Shown here: piece by piece, positions 42,071 to 50,834 of the stretch
How positions within the stretch are numbered: position 1 is the stretch's first letter
Layout of the letters: every line of letters begins with the position of its first letter
NCBI RefSeq assembly: GCF_008119785.1
Contig: NZ_VSFA01000008.1
Coordinates: 1-64,000 of the forward strand
Direction: 5' to 3'
DNA: 64,000 bases
Origin: Micromonospora sp. MP36
GTDB lineage: Bacteria > Actinomycetota > Actinomycetes > Mycobacteriales > Micromonosporaceae
Notes under the pieces: model-generated
What the model saw: the letters and a program-made list of their open reading frames with translations, nothing else
Told to the model about the DNA's origin: nothing
The model's database searches: none
Made by a program: the position numbers and the translations under genes

Positions 42071-42940
42071 ATGACCAGGTCCCTCCGATCCCTCGGCGTC
42101 GCCGCAGCCATCACCGGGATGCTCGCCCTCGCCGCATGTGGCACGGACACCTCGTCCGCCAACGCGGGGGCATCCCCATTCGGCGACTGCGAGGTGACGA
42201 AGAACCCCACTGTCCACGCGATGAAGACCATGACCGAGGGAACTCTCACCGTCGCCGCCTCCCTGCCCTACCCGGCGGGCTACCGGGGCAACACCCTCGA
42301 GTCGGTGGACGGGGGCTACATGTACTGCCTCGACGCCGAGATCGCCAACCGCGCCGGACTGCGCAAGATCAAGCTCGTGAACGCCTCCTTCGAGGCCCTC
42401 GTCACCGCCAAGACCTCGAACTTCGACTTCGCGGTCTGGGACATCTACGACACCCCTGAGCGGCGCAAGGCAGTTGACTTCTCCACGCCCTACAACACCT
42501 ACCGCACCGGCGTCCTCGTCAAGACCGGCTCGAACCTGACCAAGGAGAGCATCAAGACCGCCACCGTCGGCGTGCTGGCCGGTTCTGTCCAGCTCAAGTA
42601 CGTCAACGAGACCCTCAAGCCCAAGGAGGTGCGGGTCTTCTCCTCGAACGACGACCTCTTCAACGCAGTCCTGGCCGGGCAGATCGACGCCGCACTCAAC
42701 GACACCGCCACCGTCATGCCCCGGGCGGCCAGCTCCGGCGGGAAGCTCGAAGTCATCGGACAGTACCCGGCCGGCGGCGACGTCGCGGCGCTGTTCCCCA
42801 AGGGCTCGCAGAACGTCACCGTGGTCAACGAGATCCTCGCCGACATGGAGAAGGACGGCACCCTCGCCGCCATCATGAACAAGTGGCTGAACCCGATCCT
42901 CGGCGGCGACCCTAACAAGCTGGCCGACTGGAGTGCCTGA
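42071..42940 (+). CDS. ABC transporter substrate-binding lipoprotein, amino-acid type
   Basis: A 289-residue binding protein with lipobox GMLALAAC. The mature part shows SBP_bac_3 features: GTLTVAASLPYPAG, CLDAEIANRAGL, FDFAVWDIYDTPERRKAVDF and GVLAGSVQLKYVNETL. It should deliver an amino-acid-like ligand to the permease two bases downstream. The ATG has a strong GGAGGTG site. It is the first gene of a six-gene rightward operon. Confidence 0.92.
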   Translation: MTRSLRSLGVAAAITGMLALAACGTDTSSANAGASPFGDCEVTKNPTVHAMKTMTEGTLTVAASLPYPAGYRGNTLESVDGGYMYCLDAEIANRAGLRKIKLVNASFEALVTAKTSNFDFAVWDIYDTPERRKAVDFSTPYNTYRTGVLVKTGSNLTKESIKTATVGVLAGSVQLKYVNETLKPKEVRVFSSNDDLFNAVLAGQIDAALNDTATVMPRAASSGGKLEVIGQYPAGGDVAALFPKGSQNVTVVNEILADMEKDGTLAAIMNKWLNPILGGDPNKLADWSA

Positions 42941-42942
42941 CC

Positions 42943-44040
42943 ATGAAAGTCCAGGCACCCGAAGGACGTGAGGCCCCGCCGGCACCGTCCGACATCAGCT
43001 TCGCCCCGGCCCGGCCACTGCCGACGACCGCCTACCTCACCGCAGCAGCCATCCTCGCCCTACTGGCCGCGACGCTCTGCTACCAGCTCACCGCCCTCCT
43101 CGTCACCGGATCCGCCACCCGGCTCCTGCTCGGTGCCGTGCTTCCGATCGCCGCGCTCGGCTGGCCACTGTCGCTGGCCTACCGACGTACCCGCCAGTCC
43201 CAGCAGGACTGGGCCGCCCGCCGGTACGTCGAGGCCCGCACGGCGGCAGCCAACTCCCGCAACGCCGCCATCACCTCGCTCGGACTCAGCGGCTGCGTGG
43301 CCATCGTGGCCGTACTCGCCCTGATGGTCTTCACCAACGACGGGGCGGTGCAGAAGACCTTCTTCAACGGCGAGTACATGACGCGGAGCTTCTTCGACAT
43401 CCTGCGCGCACTCTGGATCAACGTGCAGATCGCGCTCGGCGCCCAGGTCCTCGCCATGGTCTTCGGGCTCGTGCTCGCCATCGGCAGGCAGCTCCCCGGC
43501 CGGGGCTTCCGCCCGGTCAGGGCCCTGTCCATCGCCTACATCGACGTGTTCCGCGGCATTCCGTCCGTCGTCCTGATCTACCTCGTCTGCTACGGGCTCC
43601 CGCTCACCGAGGTGCCGTTCCTCAGCGGCGGCTCCCTGATCGTCTACGCGATCGTGGCGCTGGCCATGACATACAGCGCCTACAACGCGGAGCTGTACCG
43701 GGCCGGGATCGAGTCGATCAACCCGGGCCAGAGCTCAGCCGCCCTGTCCATGGGCCTCACCCAAACAGACGTCATGCGATTCGTCATCCTGCCGCAGATG
43801 GCCCGCAACATCGCCGCACCGATGCTCAGCACCTTCATCGGCCTGCAGAAGGACACCGCGCTGGTGATCGTCGTCGGCATCATCGACGCGTTCAGCCAGG
43901 CCAAGATCTACTCGGCGAACGACTTCAACCTCTCCGCGGTGACCGCCGTCTGCATCGTCTTCGTCCTCATCACCATCCCGCAGACCCGGTTCGTCGACTA
44001 CCTGCTCGCCCGCAACGGCGCCAGGAAGACAGGGGTGTGA
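42943..44040 (+). CDS. ABC transporter permease, amino-acid (HisM/GlnP) type
   Basis: A 365-residue permease. Two hydrophobic helices near residues 25-75 and a third near 120 precede the core domain from about residue 150, with RALWINVQIALGAQVLAMVF, YIDVFRGIPSVVLIYLVCYG and the coupling loop AALSMGLTQTDVMRFVILPQ. The extra N-terminal helices make it longer than typical 220-280-residue members. It starts two bases after the binding-protein stop. Confidence 0.92.
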   Translation: MKVQAPEGREAPPAPSDISFAPARPLPTTAYLTAAAILALLAATLCYQLTALLVTGSATRLLLGAVLPIAALGWPLSLAYRRTRQSQQDWAARRYVEARTAAANSRNAAITSLGLSGCVAIVAVLALMVFTNDGAVQKTFFNGEYMTRSFFDILRALWINVQIALGAQVLAMVFGLVLAIGRQLPGRGFRPVRALSIAYIDVFRGIPSVVLIYLVCYGLPLTEVPFLSGGSLIVYAIVALAMTYSAYNAELYRAGIESINPGQSSAALSMGLTQTDVMRFVILPQMARNIAAPMLSTFIGLQKDTALVIVVGIIDAFSQAKIYSANDFNLSAVTAVCIVFVLITIPQTRFVDYLLARNGARKTGV

Positions 44041-44043
44041 GCC

Positions 44044-44793
44044 ATGTCGAGAGTGTTCATCGAGTTCGACACGGTGACCAAGCGGTACGGCGACCTCACC
44101 GTGCTCGACAAGGTCGACCTCACCGTCGACCGACACGAAGTGGTGACCCTGATCGGCGCCTCCGGCTCCGGAAAGTCGACACTGCTGCGCTGCGTCAACG
44201 GACTGGAGAACATCCAGGGCGGGCAGATCCTCCTCAACGGCGACGTCGTATCCGGCGAGGGCGTCGACCTCGTCGCCCTTCGCCGCCGCGTCGGGATCGT
44301 CTTCCAGAGCTACAACCTGTTCCCGCACATGACCGTGCTGCGCAACTGCACCCTCACCCCGGTCCGCGCCGGCGTGGCGACCAGGGCCGAGGCCGAAAGC
44401 AACGCCCGGGCCATGCTCGAACGCGTCGGCCTCAAGGACAAGGCCGACGCCTACCCCGACCAACTCTCCGGCGGGCAGCAGCAACGCGTCGCCATCGCCC
44501 GGGCAATGCTCATGCGTCCGCAGGCCCTGCTGCTGGACGAGATCACCTCGGCCCTCGATCCCGAGCTCGTGATCGAGGTCCTGAACCTGGTCCGGGAACT
44601 CGCCTCCGACGGCATCACCATGATGATGACGACCCACGAGATGCCCTTCGCCCGCGAGATCTCGTCGAAGGTCTGCTTCCTGCACCAGGGCACGATCCTC
44701 GAGCAAGGCCCGCCCGAGCAGATCTTCGACTCACCCTCCACTCCCGAGCTCCGGTCGTTCCTCCGGAAGATCCACGAAGCCGGCCGGGACTAG
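44044..44793 (+). CDS. ABC transporter ATP-binding protein, amino-acid type
   Basis: A 249-residue GlnQ-type ATPase: Walker A LIGASGSGKSTLLRCVNGLE, Q-loop FQSYNLFPHMTVLRN, signature LSGGQQQRVAIARAL-like (here VAIARAML), Walker B ALLLDEITSALDPEL, switch MTTHEMPFA. It starts three bases after the permease and completes a three-part importer. Confidence 0.94.
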   Translation: MSRVFIEFDTVTKRYGDLTVLDKVDLTVDRHEVVTLIGASGSGKSTLLRCVNGLENIQGGQILLNGDVVSGEGVDLVALRRRVGIVFQSYNLFPHMTVLRNCTLTPVRAGVATRAEAESNARAMLERVGLKDKADAYPDQLSGGQQQRVAIARAMLMRPQALLLDEITSALDPELVIEVLNLVRELASDGITMMMTTHEMPFAREISSKVCFLHQGTILEQGPPEQIFDSPSTPELRSFLRKIHEAGRD

Positions 44794-44832
44794 CGCCACC
44801 CCTCCCTGAGAACGGATCAAGGACATCACCTG

Positions 44833-45612
44833 ATGAGCAAGACGTACGACACCAAGCAGTTCTTCACCTACCTCGGGTACCCGAGCGGCGACCAGCCCTA
44901 CTGGTGCAAGGATCTGCGCAGCCTCTCCGTCTACTGCCGGGGCGACCGGGCGAACCTCGAGGCCCTTCTCGAGCCCACTCCGTTCGAACTCGCTGACGAC
45001 CGATTCGTCGTGCAGATCGCGGACTTCGGCAACGCCACCCCCGGGGCCTTCTACGATTCGGGTGTCGTCATCCCGGTCCGCTACCGCAACCACCGCGGGG
45101 TGAACTACTTCTTCGAGTACGAGGACCAGCCCTGGAGCGTCGCCTTCGGTCGGGAGGTCTGGGGCTACCCCAAGCAGTACGCCGACATCACCCTGACCGA
45201 CACCGCCGAATCCGTCTCCGGCACCGTCCACCGCTCCGGCAAGCTGATCTTCGGCATCTCGATGACACCCCAGCAGGGGTGCGACAACGCCGCCTGGGCA
45301 GACATGTCCACGTACCCGCACCTTCAGGTCCACGCCCTGCCCGAGGCCAACGGACCAGGCTTCCGAGTCTTCGAGATCATCTCCCGGGATACATCCAGCG
45401 ACTTCGTCCTGAATCGGAAGAGCTTCGGCCCCGCGAACGTCGAACTCACCGACACGCTCTCGGTCAACGGCGTCGAACTAAAGGTGGTGGAGGTTCTCGG
45501 CGGCGAATTCTCCGTCGGGGACTACGCCTGCACCGTGACGAACGGGATCTCGACGGTGATCGACGACCTCCTCGGCAACCCGCCCGGTGTCGACGAAGCC
45601 GAGCGGCCATAG
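44833..45612 (+). CDS. Acetoacetate decarboxylase family protein
   Basis: A 259-residue member of the ADC superfamily. The Schiff-base lysine context EVWGYPKQYADI is kept, with VVIPVRYRNHRGVNYFFEYE before it. Superfamily members decarboxylate beta-keto acids or act as aldolase-dehydratases on pathway intermediates, so the exact reaction is open. Being in an operon with an importer and an SDR, it probably works on the imported compound after deamination. It starts 39 bp after the ATPase gene. Confidence 0.85.
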   Translation: MSKTYDTKQFFTYLGYPSGDQPYWCKDLRSLSVYCRGDRANLEALLEPTPFELADDRFVVQIADFGNATPGAFYDSGVVIPVRYRNHRGVNYFFEYEDQPWSVAFGREVWGYPKQYADITLTDTAESVSGTVHRSGKLIFGISMTPQQGCDNAAWADMSTYPHLQVHALPEANGPGFRVFEIISRDTSSDFVLNRKSFGPANVELTDTLSVNGVELKVVEVLGGEFSVGDYACTVTNGISTVIDDLLGNPPGVDEAERP

Positions 45613-45681
45613 ACCTCCGGTAGCTTGCCAGAAAACGGGGCCGCTCCGCACACGCGGCGGAGAATGTGGGGGAGGAGCAAC

Positions 45682-46371
45682 ATGTTGTCGGAGTATGTCG
45701 GAAAGGGCGCGCTCGTCGGCGTCGACCAGACGGGTAACGCCCTGCTGAGCGAATCGGCCTACGCCCAACTGTGCTCCCGACTCGTCCGCGCCGAGATCAT
45801 GCCCGGAGACAAACTCGTCGAGAGTGCACTGCGGGCAGATCTCGGCCTCGGCCTCTCCCCGGTACGGGAGGCGATCCGCCGGCTGGAGTTCGAAAAGCTG
45901 GTCGTCATCTACCCGCGCAGCGGCACCTACGCCACCGAGATCGCCCTCAAGGACTCCCGCTCAGTCATGGAACTGAGACTGGAACTGGAATCCCTCGCCA
46001 CGACGCTGGCCTGCAGCCGCGGCTCCAAAGCCGAAAAGGAACAACTCGTCGCGCTCGCCGAGGAACAGGCGCAGACCACCGACCTGCAGCGATGCATCGA
46101 CCTGGACGCCGCGTTCCACGAGAGCATCTACCGGATGAGCCGCAACGAATACCTCGTCGCGACCGCCCGGGTGTACTTCAACCTGGCACTACGGCAGTGG
46201 TACTTCTGCTCCAAGGTGGTCACCACCCCCGACTGGACCGGAGTGGACCACCGCTCCATGGCGGCAGCCGTGGCCGCCGAGGACGCCGCCACCGCGACCG
46301 AGCAGATGCGTGAGCACGTGCGCCACGACTCCCAGCAGGTCTTCGAAATCCTCACCAACTACGGCCTGTAG
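45682..46371 (+). CDS. GntR-family regulator, FCD type
   Basis: A 229-residue regulator with winged HTH (IMPGDKLVESALRADLGLG then LSPVREAIRRLEFEKLV) and FCD domain (MELRLELESLATTLACSRG, CIDLDAAFHESIYRMSRNEY). The ligand residues D and H pattern of metal-binding FCD domains is visible (DAAFH, later REHVRHDS). ATG at 45682 with GGAGGAG. It sits inside the operon it probably controls. Confidence 0.9.
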   Translation: MLSEYVGKGALVGVDQTGNALLSESAYAQLCSRLVRAEIMPGDKLVESALRADLGLGLSPVREAIRRLEFEKLVVIYPRSGTYATEIALKDSRSVMELRLELESLATTLACSRGSKAEKEQLVALAEEQAQTTDLQRCIDLDAAFHESIYRMSRNEYLVATARVYFNLALRQWYFCSKVVTTPDWTGVDHRSMAAAVAAEDAATATEQMREHVRHDSQQVFEILTNYGL

Positions 46372-46415
46372 CCGCCGCGCCAGCCGTTCACAGGCCGCCA
46401 GAAAGGACCTTGCCA

Positions 46416-47201
46416 GTGACATCGGCCCCCCTGAGCTCTCTATTCACCCTGGACGGCGCACGAGCTCTGGTCACCGGCGCCCACGGCGGTCTCGGCCGCG
46501 CGCAGGCCCTAGCACTCGGGCAGGCCGGCGCCGAGATCATCGCGACGGACCTGACCACCGACCGCGCGGAGCAGGCGTGCGCCTACCTCGAACATCAGGG
46601 CCTCCAGGCGACTCCGCTGTCGCTGGACGTCACCTCGGTCGACAGCATCGAGGCCGCGTTCGACGACCTTGAGCGGCGGCGCAGCGTCCCGGACGTGGTC
46701 GTGAACAATGCCGGCGTATCGCTGCGCAACACCGCGCTGGAGGCGACCACGGATCAGTTCGATTTGACCCTGGCGGTGAACCTACGCGGCACGTACTTCG
46801 TGGCCCAGCGTGCCGCTCGGGCCATGCGTCCACGCGGCGGGGGCCGGATCATCAACCTCTCCTCCATCGGAGGCCTCGTCGTCGACGGTGAGAAGTCTTC
46901 GGTGTACGACGCGTCGAAGGCGGCCGTTGTGCAGTTGACGAAGAACCTCGCCTACGAGTGGGGCAGGTATGGGATCCGCGTGAACTCCATCGCGCCGGGC
47001 TACATGCGAACCGAGATGACCGCCGATCTCCTGCCCACGAAGGCTGTCGAGGATGAGCTGGTGACCAGGCACATACCCCTCGGACGGGTCGGCGAACCGG
47101 CGGACCTCGCGGGCGCCGTCGTTTTCCTCGCCTCGGAGGCCTCCGCGTATGTCACGGGCCACACCCTCACCGTGGACGGTGGTTGGGTCGTCGCCATGTA
47201 G
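46416..47201 (+). CDS. SDR family NAD(P)-dependent oxidoreductase
   Basis: A 261-residue classical short-chain dehydrogenase: cofactor motif TGAHGGLG, NNAGVS, catalytic Ser in NLSSIGG and Tyr/Lys in YDASK, and C-terminal VTGHTLTVDGGWVV. It likely reduces a keto group or oxidises an alcohol in the operon's pathway. GTG at 46416 lies eight bases after AAAGGA; the TTG at 46410 is an alternative. Last gene of the operon. Confidence 0.92.
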   Translation: MTSAPLSSLFTLDGARALVTGAHGGLGRAQALALGQAGAEIIATDLTTDRAEQACAYLEHQGLQATPLSLDVTSVDSIEAAFDDLERRRSVPDVVVNNAGVSLRNTALEATTDQFDLTLAVNLRGTYFVAQRAARAMRPRGGGRIINLSSIGGLVVDGEKSSVYDASKAAVVQLTKNLAYEWGRYGIRVNSIAPGYMRTEMTADLLPTKAVEDELVTRHIPLGRVGEPADLAGAVVFLASEASAYVTGHTLTVDGGWVVAM

Positions 47202-47238
47202 ATGAGCCCTCGGCCGCGCTGAACCGCCCGCCAGCCCT

Positions 47239-47688
47239 TCAGCCCTGCTTGCCCCGGCTGGCCAACGCCGCTTCGACGTTGCTGGCCATGGCCGACAGGA
47301 TCCGGACGGTCTCGGCGTACTGCTCGGGGGTGAGCCCGCGCAGCAGCAACCGCCGGGTCTCACCGACGCGCTCCGCCGCCGTGCGGTGTGCCGAGCGGCC
47401 CGGCTGCGTCAGGGTGAGCGCGTCGCCGTCGTGCCCCACCCACCCCCGCGTGACCAGGCCGTCGGGCCCGTCGAGCACCGCACCGAGGGCGGGCACCCCG
47501 TCCGGCCAGAACGGTGCGAGCGCCTGCTCTACCTCGCCACGGGTTCGGGCCGTGCTGGAGAGCACGTTCAGGATCTGCCATTGGCGGCGGTCGAGGCCGA
47601 GGTCGCCCAGCGTCGCGTCGAACTGCTCCTCGATCAGGTTGTGCAGGTGTTTGAGCCAGTAGCCGATCGGCTTGTCCTTGCTGCTCAC
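47239..47688 (-). CDS. MarR-family regulator
   Basis: A 149-residue winged-helix protein: IGYWLKHLHNLIEEQFDATL, the recognition part LGLDRRQWQILNVLSSTA and the wing LVTRGWVGHDGDALTLTQPG. GTG at 47688 has GGAGGAGG five bases upstream. It is divergent from the glycosidase-like gene with a 96-bp gap and likely controls it and itself. The frame stays open far upstream but without family content. Confidence 0.88.
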   Translation of the reverse strand: MSSKDKPIGYWLKHLHNLIEEQFDATLGDLGLDRRQWQILNVLSSTARTRGEVEQALAPFWPDGVPALGAVLDGPDGLVTRGWVGHDGDALTLTQPGRSAHRTAAERVGETRRLLLRGLTPEQYAETVRILSAMASNVEAALASRGKQG

Positions 47689-47784
47689 CGCCGCCTCCTC
47701 CGGATAAGTCCGTCGACCATAATTCGACTCGGTGTCAAGTGGAGTTCGATCATGTGGCTCGGTGGTGGTACCAAGGTCAGGGGC

Positions 47785-49077
47785 ATGACTGTTTCCACTG
47801 CTGACCTGTCCCGCTTCCGCCGGGCCGGGGCGATCGCGGCGGCCACCCTGGCCGCGGTGGCGCTCGGCGTCGTACCGCAGGCCCGCGCCGAGGCCGCCAC
47901 CGACGCCCTTCCGCTCGGCGACGCCGACCTCACCGAGGTACGCACCACCCGCGCCCTGGCCGACGGCGTCACCCTCACCCACATCGAGCGGGGCAGCGTG
48001 CCGGCGCCCGCGGACCAGATCAACACCACCACGCGGGGTCCGTGGGTGGTCAACGTGCTCACCATCGACCCGAGCAAGGCCCGCGGGCACCTGAAGGCGA
48101 CCTACGGCCCGGACCTCGCCAAGGTCGAGAAGACCACCGACCTGGTCCGCGCCTCCGGCGCTCTGGCCGGGGTCAACGCCTCCTTCTTCACCTTCACCGC
48201 CAGCCAGCTCTACCCCGGTGACCCGGTCGGGCTGGGGCTGTTCGGCGGGAAGCTGCTCAGCGAGCCCATCGGTGGCCCGGCCGAGGTCAACTTCGTTGTC
48301 GACGCCAACAGCAACCGGGCGCTTACCGGGAAGCTGACCTGGTCGGGCAGCGTGCGGAACCGGCAGACCGACGCCACCCTGCCGCTGGAGTTCATCAACC
48401 ACCCGCCGGTCGTGCCCGCCGGCTGCGCCGCCCTCGCCGACCAGACGCAGTGCACCCTGCCCGGCGACGTCGTCGAGTTCACCCCCGAGTTCGCCGCGTC
48501 CACCCCGTCCGGCGTCGGCGTGGAGGTCGTGCTCGACCGGCTCGGCTGCGTGGTGCGCACCTCGACCACCCGGGGCACCACCCTCGCCGCCGGGCAGACC
48601 TCGCTGCAGGCCACCGGGCGGGACACCGCCGCCCTGCTCAACGTGACCGCGCAGGGGTGCGTGAGCACCACCTCGACCCTGACCGACCAGCACGGTGAGG
48701 AACTTCCCGTGCGGCCCGGCCTGTTCGGGGTGACCGGCCGGTACCCGCTGACGGCGGACGGCCAGATCGTCGTACCGGACGGCTCCGGCAGCTTCTTCGA
48801 CCGCAACCCGCGCACCATCGCCGGCACCACGCGGGACGGGAAGATCGTGCTCGCCACCATCGACGGCCGCCAGACCACCAGCGTCGGCACCACCATGGAC
48901 GAGACGGCCGCCGTCGCCCAGGCGCTCGGCATGTCCGACGCGGTGAACCTCGACGGCGGCGGCTCCACCGCCATGTCCGTCGAGGGCGCGCTGATCAACC
49001 GGCCGAGCGGGTCGACCGAGCGGGCCGTCGGTGACGCGCTGGTCTACGTGGACGGCCCGTACCGCAGCGGGAACTGA
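47785..49077 (+). CDS. Secreted phosphodiester glycosidase family protein
   Basis: A 430-residue exported protein of the NAGPA/phosphodiester-glycosidase family (PF09992). The signal peptide is GAIAAATLAAVALGVVPQARA. The family core has VNASFFTF, DGKIVLATIDGRQ and AVNLDGGGSTAMSV, the conserved active-site stretch. The substrate may be an N-acetylglucosamine-phosphodiester in the wall, by family analogy. ATG at 47785 follows AGGGGC; an in-frame ATG at 47752 is possible. Paired divergently with the MarR gene. Confidence 0.9.
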   Translation: MTVSTADLSRFRRAGAIAAATLAAVALGVVPQARAEAATDALPLGDADLTEVRTTRALADGVTLTHIERGSVPAPADQINTTTRGPWVVNVLTIDPSKARGHLKATYGPDLAKVEKTTDLVRASGALAGVNASFFTFTASQLYPGDPVGLGLFGGKLLSEPIGGPAEVNFVVDANSNRALTGKLTWSGSVRNRQTDATLPLEFINHPPVVPAGCAALADQTQCTLPGDVVEFTPEFAASTPSGVGVEVVLDRLGCVVRTSTTRGTTLAAGQTSLQATGRDTAALLNVTAQGCVSTTSTLTDQHGEELPVRPGLFGVTGRYPLTADGQIVVPDGSGSFFDRNPRTIAGTTRDGKIVLATIDGRQTTSVGTTMDETAAVAQALGMSDAVNLDGGGSTAMSVEGALINRPSGSTERAVGDALVYVDGPYRSGN

Positions 49078-49101
49078 CGCCGCCACGGGCGGGAGCGCCC
49101 C

Positions 49102-49137
49102 GAGGGTGCGGCCGGCTTCGGTGCCGGTCGCACCCTC
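49102..49137. terminator. Bidirectional terminator hairpin
   Basis: GAGGGTGCGGCCGGC and GCCGGTCGCACCCTC pair over 15 positions with one mismatch around TTCGGT. It lies between the glycosidase stop and the convergent VOC gene, overlapping the VOC stop by two bases. Confidence 0.8.
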
Positions 49138-49501
49138 AGCGGGCCGTCCAGGTCTGCAGCTCGACCAGGTTGCCCTCGGGGTCGCGCAGGTAGGCCGAGC
49201 GCACGCCCCAGCCAGGACGGTCGGCGGCCTCGGCGACCACCACTTCGGCGGGGAGGGCGGCGACGGTGGCGTCCACGTCGGGTACGGGGACCACGACGAG
49301 GACCCCGCCGTCGCCCCGTCCCACGGGCAGCACCGCTTCCGCCGCGCGGCGGCCGAGGATCGCAAGGACGGTTTCGCCGCCCTGGTCGAAGCTGGCGTAC
49401 TCGAAGTCCGCGACGACCGTCTCCGGGTCGCCGAGCAGGTCGGTGTAGAAGCGCAGGGTGGCGGGGAAGTCGTCGGCGACGACGCGGGCGTGCACACTCA
49501 C
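49136..49501 (-). CDS. VOC family protein (glyoxalase/bleomycin-resistance fold)
   Basis: A 121-residue vicinal-oxygen-chelate protein: VHARVVADDFPATLRFYTDL at the start and RSAYLRDPEGNLVELQTW at the end, with the terminal Glu metal ligand in place. The substrate is unknown. GTG at 49501, with CTAGGGTCAGGCGT upstream. Confidence 0.88.
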   Translation of the reverse strand: MSVHARVVADDFPATLRFYTDLLGDPETVVADFEYASFDQGGETVLAILGRRAAEAVLPVGRGDGGVLVVVPVPDVDATVAALPAEVVVAEAADRPGWGVRSAYLRDPEGNLVELQTWTAR

Positions 49502-49862
49502 ACGCCTGACCCTAGCCCTAGCGGCAGGTCAGGCCATCGGGACGCCGGGCAGGTCGGCGCCGTTCGGGGTCGGTGGCCGGGCCCGGCCAGCGCAGCCCAC
49601 GACAGGCGCCTTCCCAGCGGGCGCTAACGAGGTGACAGCGCCGTGTCAGACTCGACCCGACAGGAAGCGGGACGTCATGGCCCGTGACCTGCGCCGAAGC
49701 TCCCCAATGGTTCGTCTCACGCGGGGATGGCCAATGCGTTGGTGGCTCCTCCGCTGCAACGGGAGGCTTCCCCCGGCACGACCGGGGTCTCGTCTACGTC
49801 TTCATCAACAACCACGACACACAGCAGCCCCGAGCCGGTCTGGGCGGGTGCGGATGCGCCTG
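49502..49862. other. Intergenic stretch without recognised gene
   Basis: 361 bases between two minus-strand genes. Short frames on the plus strand are low-complexity. I see no hairpin or RNA gene. Confidence 0.45.
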
Positions 49863-50510
49863 TCAGGCGATGCCGTAGCCGGACAGGGCGGGTTCCAGCA
49901 GGTCGAAGGCTCGGGCCGCTTCGGCGGCGATGGTGTGGGCGATCTGGTCGTTGGGGTGTCCGGCGAGGGTGAGGGTTTGGATGCGATGGAACAGCACGCG
50001 GTGGACGGCGCCCAGTAGGCCGGCGGCGGTCTGGACGGTGATGTCGTCGGGCTGGGCGCCGGTGGCCTCGGCCAGGGCTTGGGCCAGGTGGTGCTCACGC
50101 TGGTCGTGCAGGCCGCGTAGGCAGGCGCTCAGGGTCGGGCTGTCGGCGATCATGCGGGCGAATTGCTGGCCGGAGAACCCGGCGGTGGGGTCCTGGGCGG
50201 CCACGGCGTCGGCGAACGCGCGGCGCAGTGCGGCCAGCGCCGATTCTCCTGGGCGCCGGGCGGTGACGGCGCCGGCCAGAGAGGCGGCGAACTGTTCCTG
50301 GTGGTCCAGGGCCAGGTCTTCCTTGCGGGGGAAGTAGTTGGTGACGGTCTTCTTGGCCACGCGGGCGGCTGCGGCGATCTCGGCGATGGTCGTCTGTTCG
50401 AAACCCTGGGCGATGAACAGCCGGGTCGCGTGGTCGGAGATCAGCTGCCGAGTCTCCTGCTTCTTGGTCTCGCGCAGCCCGGTGGTCGCGGCGGGTGTGG
50501 GGATGGCCAT
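49863..50510 (-). CDS. TetR-family regulator
   Basis: A 215-residue regulator with HTH QLISDHATRLFIAQGFEQTT, IAEIAAAARVAKKTVTNYFP. The C-terminal domain is the usual helical ligand pocket. The strong divergent promoter and palindrome next to its start (50543-50596) suggest that it represses the VOC/DHFR-like pair to the right as well as itself. ATG at 50510. Confidence 0.92.
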   Translation of the reverse strand: MAIPTPAATTGLRETKKQETRQLISDHATRLFIAQGFEQTTIAEIAAAARVAKKTVTNYFPRKEDLALDHQEQFAASLAGAVTARRPGESALAALRRAFADAVAAQDPTAGFSGQQFARMIADSPTLSACLRGLHDQREHHLAQALAEATGAQPDDITVQTAAGLLGAVHRVLFHRIQTLTLAGHPNDQIAHTIAAEAARAFDLLEPALSGYGIA

Positions 50511-50542
50511 GGACGCAATCTTACCCCCGTAGCATCCTTACG

Positions 50543-50571
50543 TTGACACTCTTAGGCCCTCGGATTATAAT
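50543..50571 (+). promoter_or_regulatory. Perfect sigma-70-type promoter TTGACA-17-TATAAT
   Basis: TTGACA at 50543-50548 and TATAAT at 50566-50571 with a 17-bp spacer are exact consensus hexamers, rare in actinomycete DNA. It points right, toward the VOC and DHFR-like genes. Confidence 0.85.
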
Positions 50572-50576
50572 TACGC

Positions 50577-50596
50577 CCGTCGTAAGTTTGCGACGG
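50577..50596. promoter_or_regulatory. Candidate TetR operator
   Basis: CCGTCG, eight bases, CGACGG forms a 20-bp palindrome just after the -10 hexamer, at the expected transcription start. CTTACG (50537-50542) and CGTAAG (50581-50586) also mirror each other across the promoter. Confidence 0.6.
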
Positions 50597-50624
50597 ACGA
50601 ATGCGTATGCGAGGAGGGACGCCC

Positions 50625-50807
50625 ATGTGCAAGCTCACCCACAGCCTCGCCCCGCTCGCGGTTGGGTCCGCCCCTGTGTGCCACCCGCCGCCCCCGCCGC
50701 CCCAGTGGTCCGCGCCGCGGGGCGCCGAACTGCGTCACCCGCCCGCCATCCACCCGCCGCACCAGGCCCGGCGCCCGCACTTCCTACCCCGCCGCCACAG
50801 CTACTGA
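50625..50807 (+). CDS. Possible small protein in the leader of the VOC gene
   Basis: A 60-residue frame starting MCKLTHSLAPLAVGS with a GGAGG ribosome site seven bases upstream. The rest is Pro/His/Arg-rich and not family-like. It lies in the 5' leader of the VOC gene and may be chance or a leader peptide. Confidence 0.3.
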   Translation: MCKLTHSLAPLAVGSAPVCHPPPPPPQWSAPRGAELRHPPAIHPPHQARRPHFLPRRHSY

Positions 50808-50834
50808 CCCCGCTCAACCGCACCAAGGAGACTC

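Noticed and set aside
47689..49497. Long upstream extension of the MarR frame
   Set aside because: The frame stays open, but the extra part is antisense to the glycosidase gene and has no family content. The GTG at 47688 has an ideal ribosome site.
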